Of a stretch of DNA of 64,000 nucleotides, positions 26,445 through 36,239 are shown in pieces. The translations under genes were made by a program, and so were the position numbers. Origin of the DNA: an uncultured Bacteroidales bacterium. Lineage in GTDB: Bacteria; Bacteroidota; Bacteroidia; Bacteroidales; UBA932. The stretch's first letter is position 1. Each line of letters opens with the position of its first letter. The stretch lies in contig CAMZEC010000002.1 in the NCBI GenBank assembly GCA_947305645.1, positions 1-64,000 on the forward strand, read 5' to 3'. The notes under the pieces were generated by a model. The model did no database searches. It saw only the letters and a program-made list of their open reading frames with translations, and had not been told where the DNA came from.

Positions 26445-27761
26445 ATGAAAAAAGTATTGATGGTTTTGGCTCTTGCAGCCGCATTTACCGCAGCAAACGC
26501 TCAGGTAAAGAGTATCCCGGCAGCCCAGGCGGCTGTCCAGAAAGCCAAGGCAGATGTAGAGAATCCCAAAAAGGCAGAAAAATTTGCCACTTGGATCAAA
26601 TATGGCCAGACACTCGTGGATGCGTACGATGCACCTGCCGGAAGCGGATGGCTCGGTGCTAACAAGAACGAGGTCCAGCTTATCTCCAACAACGAGAAGC
26701 CTCTGTCTGTCGAGCAAGTCGTCATTGGCGGCCAGAACTATGAGAAGGAGGTTTATCCTACCAGGAATTACTATTACAACGAAGCTGGCCAGCTGGGAAT
26801 CATCGAGGTTACCAAGCCTATCGTAGAAGATGCTCTTGGCCAGGCTCTCGAGGCTTACAAGAAAGCCGCGGAGCTCGATGTAAAACATTCCAAGACGAAG
26901 GATATCACCGGCGCCCTGCTTTCCATATCCGGCAAGTTCAACGAGGATGCATACACTGCATATACCCTCGGAGACGTTGCAAAGGCTTCCAAGCTTTTCG
27001 AGAATGCAGCTGCAGCCCGCGAGGCTGAGCCTCTCAGCCAGCTGGATTCCAACTCCATCTACAACGCCGGCTTTACTGCATGGCTTGCAGGTGATATGGA
27101 TCGCGCAGAGAAGTTCTTCAAGCGTTCATACGACATCGGCTATTACGGAGATGGCGGTGAGACTTTCGCCAAGCTTGCAGATATCGCCGAGAAGGGTGGC
27201 CACCCTGAGAAGGGCAAGGATTACCTTGAGGAAGGTTTCCAGAAGTTCCCTCAGAGCCAGAGCATTCTGGTCGGCCTGATCAACTACTATCTCACCAACA
27301 ACGGCAGTACCGACCGTCTCTTCGAGCTCCTCAACGAAGCAAAGAAGAACGAGCCGAACAACCCTTCCCTCTACTACGTCGAGGGTAATATCTGCAACCA
27401 GTTGGGTAAGATAGACGAGGCAGTTGCAGCATATGACCAGTGCTCCAAGATTGATCCCAAGTATGCATTCGGTTTCATCGGAAAGGGTCAGATGTTCTAC
27501 AACCAGGCTATCAAGTTCTCCGAGGAGGCTCAGAATGAGATGGATGACGCTAAGTACATGGCTCTCGTAGAGAAGTTCGAGAATAGCCTCAAGTCTTGCA
27601 TCGAGCCTTTCGAGCAGGCATACAACCTCCTCCAGGACGAGCAGACCAAGGTGGCTGTAGCAGAATACCTCAAGAACGCATGCTTCCGCTTCCGTACGGC
27701 CGACGCCTCCTACCAGGAGAAGTACGACAAGTACGCAGCTGTTGTCGCCGGGGGCAAATAG
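26445..27761 (+). CDS. Periplasmic TPR protein
   Basis: A 438-residue protein with a signal peptide (about 1-20, ending AANAQ) and several TPR-like helical pairs: the clearest are AAREAEPLSQLDSNSIYNAGFTA region (about 190-225), the segment near 290-330, and NPSLYYVEGNICNQLGKIDEAVAAYDQC (about 304-332, quoted in parts: YYVEGNICNQLGKID). Such proteins serve as binding scaffolds in the periplasm. It follows gyrA directly and ends at a strong terminator. Partner proteins are unknown. Confidence 0.75.
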   Translation: MKKVLMVLALAAAFTAANAQVKSIPAAQAAVQKAKADVENPKKAEKFATWIKYGQTLVDAYDAPAGSGWLGANKNEVQLISNNEKPLSVEQVVIGGQNYEKEVYPTRNYYYNEAGQLGIIEVTKPIVEDALGQALEAYKKAAELDVKHSKTKDITGALLSISGKFNEDAYTAYTLGDVAKASKLFENAAAAREAEPLSQLDSNSIYNAGFTAWLAGDMDRAEKFFKRSYDIGYYGDGGETFAKLADIAEKGGHPEKGKDYLEEGFQKFPQSQSILVGLINYYLTNNGSTDRLFELLNEAKKNEPNNPSLYYVEGNICNQLGKIDEAVAAYDQCSKIDPKYAFGFIGKGQMFYNQAIKFSEEAQNEMDDAKYMALVEKFENSLKSCIEPFEQAYNLLQDEQTKVAVAEYLKNACFRFRTADASYQEKYDKYAAVVAGGK

Positions 27762-27780
27762 TTTAAACTCACAGCATAAG

Positions 27781-27816
27781 AAAGAGCCAGCCACAGCGGT
27801 TGGCTCTTTTCTTTAA
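27781..27816 (+). terminator. Rho-independent terminator after the TPR gene
   Basis: AAAGAGCCA and TGGCTCTTT pair around a loop of about 11 bases, followed by TTCTTT. Confidence 0.75.
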
Positions 27817-27829
27817 ATCAGATTTTGAT

Positions 27830-27837
27830 TACCTTTG
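27830..27837 (+). promoter_or_regulatory. -7 promoter element, leaderless type
   Basis: TACCTTTG ends six bases before the ATG at 27844, immediately after the preceding terminator. Confidence 0.6.
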
Positions 27838-27843
27838 CAGGTT

Positions 27844-28368
27844 ATGAATAAAGTCTCTGCAATACTATCCCTTGCCGCTCTGCTGCTGGCGGTTTCTTCT
27901 TGCGACTTCTTCCGTTGCATCGCGGGCCGTCCGGGTTCTGCCGAACTGCAGCAGAAGCGTGAACGCATAGAAAAGATGGAAGTCCGCAGGGATTCAGTGG
28001 AGAGGGCCAGAATCGACTCCGTGATCATGGCAGAAAAAGCAGCAGCGGATTCCCTTTACGCAGTAGATACTTTGACCCGCCGGGGCTTGCTCCGCAAGGC
28101 TTCTGCCGTAAAGAGAATTTCTGCAAGTCAGCTCGCAAACCGTTATTACATAGTAGCCGGCGCCTTTTCCAAGCCGGCGAATGCCGACCGTCTGGCACAA
28201 CGTTATGCCGACGCCGGTGTGGAGTCTCTGGTATTCCGTTACACGAGCGGCCTCTGCGGCGTATTTGTTGCGCCAAGTGACCGCGTTGCAGAAGCTCTGG
28301 TTTCTTACCGGAAGGTTATGCAACTGCCGTTTGCGTCTCATCAGGCCTGGATACTTGTAAACGAGTAG
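27844..28368 (+). CDS. SPOR domain lipoprotein
   Basis: A 174-residue lipoprotein (lipobox AVSSC, Cys20). A charged helix (about 35-75) leads to a C-terminal SPOR domain (about 98-174; RYYIVAGAFSKPANADRLAQ, then a LCGVFVA strand). SPOR domains bind glycan strands stripped of stem peptides, often at division sites. The start is set by the -7 element and signal peptide. The next gene begins three bases after the stop. Confidence 0.85.
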   Translation: MNKVSAILSLAALLLAVSSCDFFRCIAGRPGSAELQQKRERIEKMEVRRDSVERARIDSVIMAEKAAADSLYAVDTLTRRGLLRKASAVKRISASQLANRYYIVAGAFSKPANADRLAQRYADAGVESLVFRYTSGLCGVFVAPSDRVAEALVSYRKVMQLPFASHQAWILVNE

Positions 28369-28371
28369 GAT

Positions 28372-29697
28372 ATGAGACGATTGTTGATTCTCCTGGCCAT
28401 CCTGCTGCCGCTCGGCGCCGGCGCCCAGTATAAAACGCCCGCTTATACTGATCTCTCCGAAAGCGAGATGGTACGGGCGATGAAGGAAGATGCCGGATAT
28501 CTGGCCTCTGCCGCCCTCGAGGGACGTGCTGCCGGTTCGGAGGGGGAACTCGATGCGGCGCGTTATATGTCCTCCCGCTTGAAAGAAGCAGGCGCTGATC
28601 TGCTGTACGGAGAAGACGGAGACTTATTCGGCCTGCATCAGGAAAGCGGGGACACGCTGCGTTCCAGGAATGTCGCAGCTTTCATTCCCGGTTACGACAG
28701 TAAACTCAGAAATAATTACATAGTTGTCTGCGCCCGTCTGGACAACATGGGAAGCTCTGTGGTAAACGTTAACGGCGAGCCGGTGCAAAAGATTTATTAC
28801 GGTGCGAACGGCAACGCTTCCGGCCTTGCCATGCTGCTTCAGCTTGCGGAGCGCCTGAAGACCAATCAGGTGTTGCTCAAGCGTTCAGTGATCCTGCTTG
28901 CGCCCGGTGCCTCCCTCAAAGACGGGGCCGGATCCTGGTATTTCCTTCACCGATCGTTCTCCGCTGCTGACAAGATAGACGCGATGGTGGAACTTAACAT
29001 GCTCGGTACAGGCTCCGCAGGGTTCTATGCCTATACAGGGTCCAATGCCGACATGAACCGTACTGTCACGTTCCTGTCCAATACTTTGCAGCCGGTGCAG
29101 CCCAAACTGGTTCCGGCAGAACCCTGTCCTTCAGATCACCGTATTTTTTATGATGCCAGGATTCCTTCGGTGATGTTTACTACCGGAATGTATCCTGAAT
29201 ACAACAGCGAAAGGGATACGCCATCCATTTTGGAATATGACTGGATGGAGAGGGAAGTGGAGTATCTGTACAATTTTATAGTTGCCCTTGCCGGGGGCGC
29301 AAAGCCTGAATTTGACCCTTCGGAAGCTGCTAAGGAACTCTATCTTGAGGGTAAGCGGGGTGTAATTGCTTATTACGATTGTGACGTAAAACCCACTTTC
29401 CTGGGCAGCAGTGACCCGGCGGAATTCCTGAAAAAATGGGTTTACGTATATCTGAAGTATCCTCAGGAAGCAGTGCGGCAGGGCATTCAGGGCCGTGTGC
29501 TGGTGGATTTCGTTATAGATGAAAAAGGTCATGTGACCGATGTACGTGCCGTCAAGAGCAGCCATCCGTTACTCGAGGAGGAGGCCTTGAGGGTTATCAA
29601 AGCGTCGCCGGATTGGAAGCCGGGCCGCGTCAGAGGTCAGAAAGTCAAGTCCGAGGTTTCGTTGAACGTTGAATTCCGTCTGGAAAAGAAGAAGTAA
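28372..29697 (+). CDS. M28-like pseudo-peptidase fused to a TonB C-terminal domain
   Basis: A 441-residue exported protein (signal peptide 1-18, ending GAGAQ). Residues about 30-310 follow the M28 aminopeptidase fold, but the metal ligands look lost. The usual HxD is ARLDN (near 121); GADDNASG is GANGNASG (near 144); the Glu-Glu catalytic pair is replaced in APGASLKDG (near 180); NLDMVG is ELNMLG (near 207). Only the last His (SDHRIF, near 256) remains. Residues about 350-441 form a TonB C-terminal domain (YPQEAVRQGIQGRVLVDFVI). It probably binds rather than cuts peptides. Between the SPOR gene and leuS, with gaps of 3 bases each side. Confidence 0.75.
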   Translation: MRRLLILLAILLPLGAGAQYKTPAYTDLSESEMVRAMKEDAGYLASAALEGRAAGSEGELDAARYMSSRLKEAGADLLYGEDGDLFGLHQESGDTLRSRNVAAFIPGYDSKLRNNYIVVCARLDNMGSSVVNVNGEPVQKIYYGANGNASGLAMLLQLAERLKTNQVLLKRSVILLAPGASLKDGAGSWYFLHRSFSAADKIDAMVELNMLGTGSAGFYAYTGSNADMNRTVTFLSNTLQPVQPKLVPAEPCPSDHRIFYDARIPSVMFTTGMYPEYNSERDTPSILEYDWMEREVEYLYNFIVALAGGAKPEFDPSEAAKELYLEGKRGVIAYYDCDVKPTFLGSSDPAEFLKKWVYVYLKYPQEAVRQGIQGRVLVDFVIDEKGHVTDVRAVKSSHPLLEEEALRVIKASPDWKPGRVRGQKVKSEVSLNVEFRLEKKK

Positions 29698-29700
29698 AAT

Positions 29701-32430
29701 ATGGAGTACGATTTCAAATCGATTGAGAGCAAATGGCAGGCCTACTGGGCTGCACACAAGACATTCAAGGCAGTAGAAGATGCATCCAAGCCCAAATACT
29801 ATGTGCTGGACATGTTTCCTTATCCTTCCGGCGCCGGCTTGCATGTGGGACACCCGCTCGGCTACATAGCCAGCGACATCTATTCCCGCTACAAGAGGCT
29901 CAAGGGCTTCAACGTGCTGCACCCTATGGGCTACGACGCTTTCGGTCTGCCTGCGGAGCAGTATGCTATACAGACCGGCCAGCATCCGGAAAAAACCACG
30001 TCGGAGAACATCGCCCGCTACCGTGGCCAGCTGGACCGCATCGGCTTCTCGTACGATTGGGACAGGGAGCTCCGTACCTGCGACCCTGCCTATTACAAGT
30101 GGACGCAGTGGGCTTTCCTGAAAATGTTCGATAGCTGGTACGACCCTGCAGCCGGCAAGGCACGCCCTGTTTCCGAGCTCGTCGCCCGCATCGAAAAGGA
30201 GGGGTACGAAGACGTGACGCCGGAGGTATGGGCGACCGCGTCTGATAAAGAGAAGTCCGATATCCTCATGCGTTATCGTATTGCATATCAGGGAGAGACG
30301 TCCGTCAACTGGTGCGAGGGCCTGGGGACCGTTCTGGCGAACGACGAGGTCAAGGACGGCCTTTCCGTGCGCGGCGGCTTCCCCGTGGAGCAGAAGAAAA
30401 TGACACAGTGGCAGCTGCGCGTGTCTGCTTATGCCGAGAGACTGCTGGAGTCGCTCGACCGCCTGGACTGGAGCGACTCGCTCAAAGAGATGCAGCGCAA
30501 CTGGATCGGCCGTTCGGACGGCACCGAGGTGGTCTTCGAGACCATCTGTGACGGCCGTCGCAAGCCGGTGACCATCTTCACCACTCGCGTGGACACCATT
30601 TTCGGCGTCACCTTCATGGTGCTGGCACCCGAGAGCGAACTGGTAGACGAGCTCGCTTCCGCCGATCGCAAGCAAGCGGTTGCCGAATATATAAAGGAGG
30701 TCAAGAAGAAGACCGAACGCGAGCGTATCGCCGAGACCAGGAGCGTTACGGGCGTGTTCGCGGGGTCCTACGGCATCAATCCGCTTACCGGGGAGCAGAT
30801 TCCTATTTGGATTTCCGAGTACGTGCTGGCGGGATACGGCACCGGCGCCATTATGGCAGTGCCTGCCCACGACAGCCGCGACTACGCGTTCGCACGCAAG
30901 TTCGAGCTGCCCATCGTGCCCATTATCGAGGGCTGCGACGTCAGCGAAGAGTCCTTCGACGCCAAGGAGGGCAAGATGTGCAACTCCGGATTCCTCAACG
31001 GAATGGACGTCAAGCAGGCAATAGAGGCTGCCAAGGATTACGTTGAAGAGAAAGGACTCGGCCGCCGCAAGACGAATTACCGTCTGCGCGACGCCATTTT
31101 CTCACGCCAGCGCTACTGGGGCGAGCCGTTCCCCATTTACTACAAGGACGGCATCCCGTGCCCCGTGTCCGAAGAAGACCTGCCGCTCACGCTCCCGGAG
31201 ATCAGCTCCTACAAGCCTACGGGAGAGGCTCCGCTCGCACGCGCGAAAGACTGGAAGTACAAGGGAGATCCTCTGGAAACGTCCACCATGCCCGGCTTTG
31301 CCGGATCGAGCGCCTACTATCTGCGCTATATGGATCCCCAGAATGACAACGCGCTCGTTTCGCGCGAGGCGGACGAATACTGGCGCTCCGTCGACCTTTA
31401 TGTCGGCGGCACCGAGCATGCCACGGGCCACCTTATCTACTCCCGTTTCTGGAACAAGTTCCTGTTCGACCTCGGCTATGTGTGTGAGGACGAGCCTTTC
31501 CGCAAGCTGGTGAACCAGGGAATGATTCAGGGCCGTTCCAACTTTGTTTACCGTATAGTGGGCACCAACACCTTTGTTTCCGAGGGCCTGCGCAAAGACT
31601 ACGAGACAACGGAGATTCATGTGGACGTGAACATAGTGTACAACGACAAGCTGGATCTGGATGCATTCCGTGCCTGGCGGCCTGAATTCGCTGATGCTGA
31701 ATTCATACTCGAAGACGGAGAGTACCGCTGCGGCTGGGCAATTGAGAAAATGAGCAAGTCTATGTACAACGTGGTGAATCCGGATCTTGTCTGCGACACT
31801 TACGGAGCCGACACCCTGAGGCTTTACGAGATGTTCCTCGGTCCTGTGGAGCAGAGCAAGCCGTGGGATACCAAGGGAATAGACGGTGTAAACCGCTTCC
31901 TGAAGAAATTCTGGCGCCTGTTCTACAACAAGAGCGAATGGCTGGTTTCTGACGAGAAAGCTACTCCTGAGGAACTCAAGGTTCTGCACAAGCTTATAGG
32001 CAAGGAGCAGGAAGATATAGAGAACTTCTCATACAATACCACCATCAGCGCATTCATGATTGCGGTAAATGATCTTACCGCACTGAAATGCAGCAAGAGA
32101 GAGGTACTCGAGCCGCTCGTGGTACTGCTTTGTCCTTTTGCCCCTCATATTACGGAAGAGCTCTGGGAGCGCCTCGGCCACGAGGGCTCGGTGGCTTATG
32201 CCTCCTTCCCCGAGTTTATCCCCGCCCTCGCCGCGGAAGATAACGTCACCTATCCGGTCCAGTTCAACGGCAAGATGCGCTTTACGGTAGATCTGCCCCG
32301 CAGCGCGTCGCCTGCAGAGGTCGAGGCGGCCGTCCGTGCCAATGATTCTACGTCTAAGTATGTGGGTGAGCAGCAGATTGTTAAGGTTATAGTTGTTCCA
32401 GGCAGGATTGTGAACATAGTAGTGAAATGA
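29701..32430 (+). CDS. leuS: Leucyl-tRNA synthetase
   Basis: A 909-residue class I synthetase with the HIGH-type motif in [10 protein letters not shown] (near 44-53), KMSKS in EKMSKSMYN (near 684), the CP1 editing domain ([15 protein letters not shown] near 383) and the class-typical C-terminal region. It charges tRNA-Leu and edits mischarged products. The length is somewhat above the E. coli enzyme (860), as usual in Bacteroidota. Its stop overlaps the next start (ATGA). Confidence 0.97.
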   Translation: MEYDFKSIESKWQAYWAAHKTFKAVEDASKPKYYVLDMFPYPSGAGLHVGHPLGYIASDIYSRYKRLKGFNVLHPMGYDAFGLPAEQYAIQTGQHPEKTTSENIARYRGQLDRIGFSYDWDRELRTCDPAYYKWTQWAFLKMFDSWYDPAAGKARPVSELVARIEKEGYEDVTPEVWATASDKEKSDILMRYRIAYQGETSVNWCEGLGTVLANDEVKDGLSVRGGFPVEQKKMTQWQLRVSAYAERLLESLDRLDWSDSLKEMQRNWIGRSDGTEVVFETICDGRRKPVTIFTTRVDTIFGVTFMVLAPESELVDELASADRKQAVAEYIKEVKKKTERERIAETRSVTGVFAGSYGINPLTGEQIPIWISEYVLAGYGTGAIMAVPAHDSRDYAFARKFELPIVPIIEGCDVSEESFDAKEGKMCNSGFLNGMDVKQAIEAAKDYVEEKGLGRRKTNYRLRDAIFSRQRYWGEPFPIYYKDGIPCPVSEEDLPLTLPEISSYKPTGEAPLARAKDWKYKGDPLETSTMPGFAGSSAYYLRYMDPQNDNALVSREADEYWRSVDLYVGGTEHATGHLIYSRFWNKFLFDLGYVCEDEPFRKLVNQGMIQGRSNFVYRIVGTNTFVSEGLRKDYETTEIHVDVNIVYNDKLDLDAFRAWRPEFADAEFILEDGEYRCGWAIEKMSKSMYNVVNPDLVCDTYGADTLRLYEMFLGPVEQSKPWDTKGIDGVNRFLKKFWRLFYNKSEWLVSDEKATPEELKVLHKLIGKEQEDIENFSYNTTISAFMIAVNDLTALKCSKREVLEPLVVLLCPFAPHITEELWERLGHEGSVAYASFPEFIPALAAEDNVTYPVQFNGKMRFTVDLPRSASPAEVEAAVRANDSTSKYVGEQQIVKVIVVPGRIVNIVVK

Positions 32431-33350
32431 AAAACAAAGTAGCAAGGCTTATCTGGGAGTATCTCGCCCTTACGGTGGCGTGCTTCATTTTCGCTTTTGC
32501 ATGGGAGAGCCTCATGATACCCAACGGTATGTCCGCCGGCGGTATGATGGGTCTTTGTACCGTTGTCCAGTATGCGACCGCCGGCCTGATTCCTGCCCAG
32601 TATTCCTATATTGCAATCAACGCGATATTGATTATCATTGCAGTATTTGCGATGGGTATAGGCTTCGGATTCAAGACAATTTACTGTATTGTCCTTTCTA
32701 CCGTCGCTATGGAGCTGCTGGCCGATTTTTCTGGTCTGCACAGCGTTCCCGGACAGTTCTTCTATGTGAAGGAGACTATACTTATTCCCGTACTTGCAGG
32801 AGCTGCTGAAGCGGTTGGAATAGGCATCGTGCTGCGTTACGGCGGCAGTACCGGAGGTACCGATATCATCGCTCTGATGATTAACAAGTATTGGCCCGTG
32901 GCCCTCAGTTCCGCCTTCCTCATTTCTGATCTGGTGGTTATCTCCCTGCTCCTGTTCCTTCCGGACAAGTCTTTTTCCGACGCTTGCTACGGTTTGGTTG
33001 AAGTGGTTACTTTTTCCCTGATTATCGATATGGTGGTAGGAGGAAAGAAGTCTTCCTACCAGCTGCTGGTGTTTTCCAACAAGCATAAGGAAATTGCTGA
33101 CTATATCACCGACGTCATGTCCCGCGGCGTGACCGTGTTGAATGCACAGGGCTGGTACACCAAGCAGCAGAAGGATGTTCTCCTTATCATCATCAATCAG
33201 AAAGAATTCCCTCAATTGTCGAAGGTAATCAAAGATATAGATCCCAGGGCGTTCATGTCCGTGTCGCCTACAAGTAACGTATATGGAGAAGGCTTTGACG
33301 AGATCAAGGCCGGAATAAGATCAAAAAAGAAGAAAGATGCCGCTCAGTAA
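32427..33350 (+). CDS. YitT family membrane protein (first of a tandem pair)
   Basis: A 307-residue protein with five to six membrane segments in the first 200 residues (DUF161 type; [15 protein letters not shown] near 140-155 is a family hallmark) and a cytoplasmic DUF2179 domain at the end (about 220-295; [18 protein letters not shown]). Function of the family is not established. Translationally coupled to leuS through the ATGA overlap, and its own end overlaps the second copy by 14 bases. Confidence 0.87.
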   Translation: MKNKVARLIWEYLALTVACFIFAFAWESLMIPNGMSAGGMMGLCTVVQYATAGLIPAQYSYIAINAILIIIAVFAMGIGFGFKTIYCIVLSTVAMELLADFSGLHSVPGQFFYVKETILIPVLAGAAEAVGIGIVLRYGGSTGGTDIIALMINKYWPVALSSAFLISDLVVISLLLFLPDKSFSDACYGLVEVVTFSLIIDMVVGGKKSSYQLLVFSNKHKEIADYITDVMSRGVTVLNAQGWYTKQQKDVLLIIINQKEFPQLSKVIKDIDPRAFMSVSPTSNVYGEGFDEIKAGIRSKKKKDAAQ

Positions 33351-34302
33351 GAAATCCGCTTTTGTTTTTGTAAAGGAGTATGCCCTCATTACCCTGGGCA
33401 TCTTACTCTACGTGACCGGGTGGAACCTGTTCCTTATTCCCAATAACCTCGTTGGCGGGGGAGTATCCGGTGTGGCCGCAATCATTCAGTATGCAACCAA
33501 AGGCTTCATAAAGATTGGTACCACTTATTTTGTAGTTAATGCAGTTCTGCTGGTGATTGCCTTGTTCATCCTGGGCAAGGGATTCGGCGGCAAGACTGTA
33601 TTCGCTGTAATAATCGCCTCCGTCGGCCTGAATGCCATGCAGGGCCTCATCCCGGCGGAAATTACCCAGGCCCTCGCCATCGACAACGGAAAGCTTATGA
33701 GCACAATCATGGGCGGTATACTCGTAGGCGTCGGTATAGGAATGACAATGTCTCAGGGAGGCAGTACCGGGGGAACAGACATTATAGCGCTCATTGTCAA
33801 CAAGTACCGTAATGTATCTCCCGGCCGGATGATACTCTGGATGGATGTGGTTATTATCCTGTCGTCCATGCTGGTGCCTTCCTATTCCTCCGAGGGAGAT
33901 CTTCTGCCCTGGACTGAGAAAGTCACCACCGTGGTGTACGGTTTCATTCTGGTGGTGGTAAACAGCACCGTGCTGGACCTTTATCTTTCAGGTTCCCGTC
34001 AGTCCGTTCAGGTTTTCATCCTGTCACAGAAGTACCCGGAGATTGCCGATATGATTACCCGTGACCTTCACAGGGGCGTTACGGTGCTGGACGGAAAGGG
34101 CTGGTACACCAAGCATGACACAGAGGTCCTTATGGTGCTTACCAGGAAGTCGGATCTTAGTATGTTACTTCGTATGGTAAAGAGCGTGGATTCTAATGCA
34201 TTCCTCTCAGTCTCTTCTGTAACAGGCGTTTACGGTAAGGGATTCGACCAGATAAAAGAGAAGGTCAAAGGGGCAAAAGAAAAAGTTTCGAAAGAATCAT
34301 AA
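33337..34302 (+). CDS. YitT family membrane protein (second of a tandem pair)
   Basis: A 321-residue paralogue of the preceding gene, with the same layout: membrane part with [15 protein letters not shown] (near 143-158) and a C-terminal DUF2179 domain (VTVLDGKGWYTKHDTEVL). The two differ clearly in sequence, so the duplication is old. The start lies inside the previous gene. The tail is Lys-rich. Confidence 0.87.
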   Translation: MPLSKKSAFVFVKEYALITLGILLYVTGWNLFLIPNNLVGGGVSGVAAIIQYATKGFIKIGTTYFVVNAVLLVIALFILGKGFGGKTVFAVIIASVGLNAMQGLIPAEITQALAIDNGKLMSTIMGGILVGVGIGMTMSQGGSTGGTDIIALIVNKYRNVSPGRMILWMDVVIILSSMLVPSYSSEGDLLPWTEKVTTVVYGFILVVVNSTVLDLYLSGSRQSVQVFILSQKYPEIADMITRDLHRGVTVLDGKGWYTKHDTEVLMVLTRKSDLSMLLRMVKSVDSNAFLSVSSVTGVYGKGFDQIKEKVKGAKEKVSKES

Positions 34303-34352
34303 ACCCTGAAAAAAACCTCTTTCAGGACCCCTTCGTTGTCGGAGTCGATATT

Positions 34353-34360
34353 TATTTTTG
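34353..34360 (+). promoter_or_regulatory. -7 promoter element, leaderless type
   Basis: TATTTTTG ends eight bases before the ATG at 34369. A weak hairpin (CCTGAAA/TTTCAGG, about 34305-34327) lies upstream and may terminate the leuS-yitT transcript. Confidence 0.5.
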
Positions 34361-34368
34361 ACTCCGTT

Positions 34369-35331
34369 ATGAAAATAAAAATCAGATCCCACAAACTTTT
34401 GCGGCTAAGTGCATTATTGCTTATGCCGCTGCTTTCATTGTATGATTTCTTATCGGCCGGGGCACTTGCCCCGGCGGTGCTGTGCCTGAATCTGTGGTGT
34501 TCTCTTCAGATTTTGATTCTCTATCCTTTGCCTCACGAGCCCGTGCATCCCTCAGTTACCGCGACTTTGGTTTCGATTTCCATGTGCGTATTATTTAAGT
34601 TGTTAGGGTTCCCGCCCTGGGCTTTCGTAATTGGAGGCACAACGCTGGCTTTCAGTTTCTCGCTCCACAGGGGCGTGTGCCGATTTGCCGATGTCCCGCC
34701 TTTGTTCATGGTTTCCACGGTATGGGCGGGAGTTCTGGATTATCTCAGTCTGTTGCATATGACTTTTTTCATAGTAACCGGCGTCTGGCTGTGCGTCCTG
34801 GTATCGTGGCGGGCTATGGCGTGGTCTCTGCTTTTCACGCTGGCCGTTTTCTTCGGCATGCAATATTATCGCATCTACACTCGCCGCACCTTGTTTCTGG
34901 GGAGAAGGAAGGAGGCTCTTATCCGTCAGGGGCAGAAGGGGTCAGGCTACAAATTGCCAATCCAATATGTAGATTCCGACAGCCGTTCGGCCGTCCTATT
35001 CAATGACGTTGTAAAGATAATGGAAGTAAAGAAGCCTTATTTGCAGGAAGACTTCAACCTTGACGACCTATCCCGTATGACCAGGACAAACCGTCTGTAC
35101 CTTTCCAAGGCCATAAATTTCCACTCGGGACGCAACTTTAACCAGCTGGTTAATTATTACAGGGTAAAATATGCCATGGAACTCATAAAGAAGGATTCCG
35201 GGTTGAAAATGGGAGAAGTGGCGGTCATGTGCGGCTTCCATACCACCGTATCGTTCAATATGGCCTTCAAACTCAACGAGCATACCACGCCCAGCGAGTA
35301 TGCCCGTAGCTTGAGAACTATAAGCAGATGA
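34369..35331 (+). CDS. Membrane-anchored AraC-family transcriptional regulator
   Basis: A 320-residue protein. The first 170 residues contain about six hydrophobic segments. The C-terminal 100 residues are an AraC-type double helix-turn-helix (about 220-320; LQEDFNLDDLSRMTRTNRLYLSKAIN, in parts LDDLSRMTRTNRLYLSKA, then VAVMCGFHTTVSFNMAFK). A basic linker joins them. AraC regulators tied to the membrane are frequent in Bacteroidota; the signal is unknown. The ATG at 34369 is chosen because an upstream in-frame TTG (34336) precedes the promoter. Its stop overlaps the start of the transposase gene. Confidence 0.83.
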   Translation: MKIKIRSHKLLRLSALLLMPLLSLYDFLSAGALAPAVLCLNLWCSLQILILYPLPHEPVHPSVTATLVSISMCVLFKLLGFPPWAFVIGGTTLAFSFSLHRGVCRFADVPPLFMVSTVWAGVLDYLSLLHMTFFIVTGVWLCVLVSWRAMAWSLLFTLAVFFGMQYYRIYTRRTLFLGRRKEALIRQGQKGSGYKLPIQYVDSDSRSAVLFNDVVKIMEVKKPYLQEDFNLDDLSRMTRTNRLYLSKAINFHSGRNFNQLVNYYRVKYAMELIKKDSGLKMGEVAVMCGFHTTVSFNMAFKLNEHTTPSEYARSLRTISR

Positions 35332-36182
35332 AATTCTTTTTATTGTCAACAGATCATCTTCAAACTAAACTATGGTTTGGAGATGATGCAGATTATGCTG
35401 TAGCTATGAACTATGTGGCAATTACGGCATACAGATATAGCGTGAATGTAGTTGCCTTCATCTTAATGTCAAACCACGTTCACTTCATTTTGGAATGCGA
35501 AAAAGAAACAGCTGCCGACTTTGTTTCTTTCTTTAAGGAGATGTACGGGCTGTATCGTCGAAAACGCTACGGTGACACTCAATATTTGCGTGGACTCTTG
35601 GTGGATATTCAAAATGTACCACTGGAAAATGAATCGATGGAACGAGCAATAGCATATGTTCAGTCAAATAGCGTAGCTGCGCGTCTTTGTACACATCCGT
35701 CAGGGTATCCATGGGGTACCGGGAATGTATTCTTTGATTCGACCTTTTATGAAGTACATCCGGTAGGATCGCTTTCCGCAAGAAAAAGAGCAAGTATCAT
35801 GCACAGTAAGCTTCCGGTTAATCCCGGCTGGTCTTTGGGGCCTGGCGGTTTCATTTTGCCTAAGTGCTATGTTACCACTAGTTTTGTAGAAGGGTTGTTC
35901 AGAACGCCTTCCAGATATCAGTACTTTTTGGATAACTCTTCTAAAGTACGAAAGACTCGAGAGCAAGTGAGCCCGTCCTTTTCAGATCAATTGGTGTTAA
36001 CGGCGTCGCTTAACTTATGCCATTCATTGTTTCGAGCAAATAGTATTGATGATCTTTCTCCTTCTCAAACGGCTGAATTGGTAAAACAACTAAAGCGAAG
36101 ATTCTCTTCTGACGCTGCGCAAATAAGCAGGACTACCGGTGTGGCATATTCAGAAGCCCTTCGGATTCTTGAAAGCATATAA
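35328..36182 (+). mobile_element. REP-associated tyrosine transposase (RAYT, Y1/IS200-like) gene
   Basis: A 284-residue HUH single-strand transposase-like protein. The metal-binding HUH motif is in MSNHVHFIL (near 48-56) and the probable catalytic Tyr is in IAYVQSNSVAARL (near 110), the RAYT arrangement. The C-terminal helical extension (about 200-284) fits RAYTs rather than IS200 itself. The gene is visibly more A/T-rich than its neighbours, suggesting transfer. It starts by ATGA overlap with the AraC gene and is followed within two bases by a REP-like hairpin pair (36184-36272). No second transposase gene or terminal repeats were seen, consistent with a domesticated RAYT. Confidence 0.85.
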
Positions 36183-36183
36183 T

Positions 36184-36232
36184 GATTGCGCCTACTCTCC
36201 TTTTTCTTTCAGGGGGTAGGCGCAATATCGCT
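36184..36232 (+). repeat. REP-like palindrome A, copy 1
   Basis: A 49-base sequence identical to 39222-39270. The arms ATTGCGCCTAC (36185-36195) and GTAGGCGCAAT (36216-36226) pair perfectly around a 20-base pyrimidine-rich loop. The stem contains GTAG, the tetranucleotide typical of REPs. It lies directly after the RAYT gene. Confidence 0.8.
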
Positions 36233-36239
36233 TGTTTTT

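Noticed and set aside
35328-36182. Complete IS200/IS605 insertion sequence
   Set aside because: No second gene (TnpB), and the flanking palindromes differ and recur elsewhere as REP-like units; RAYT fits better.
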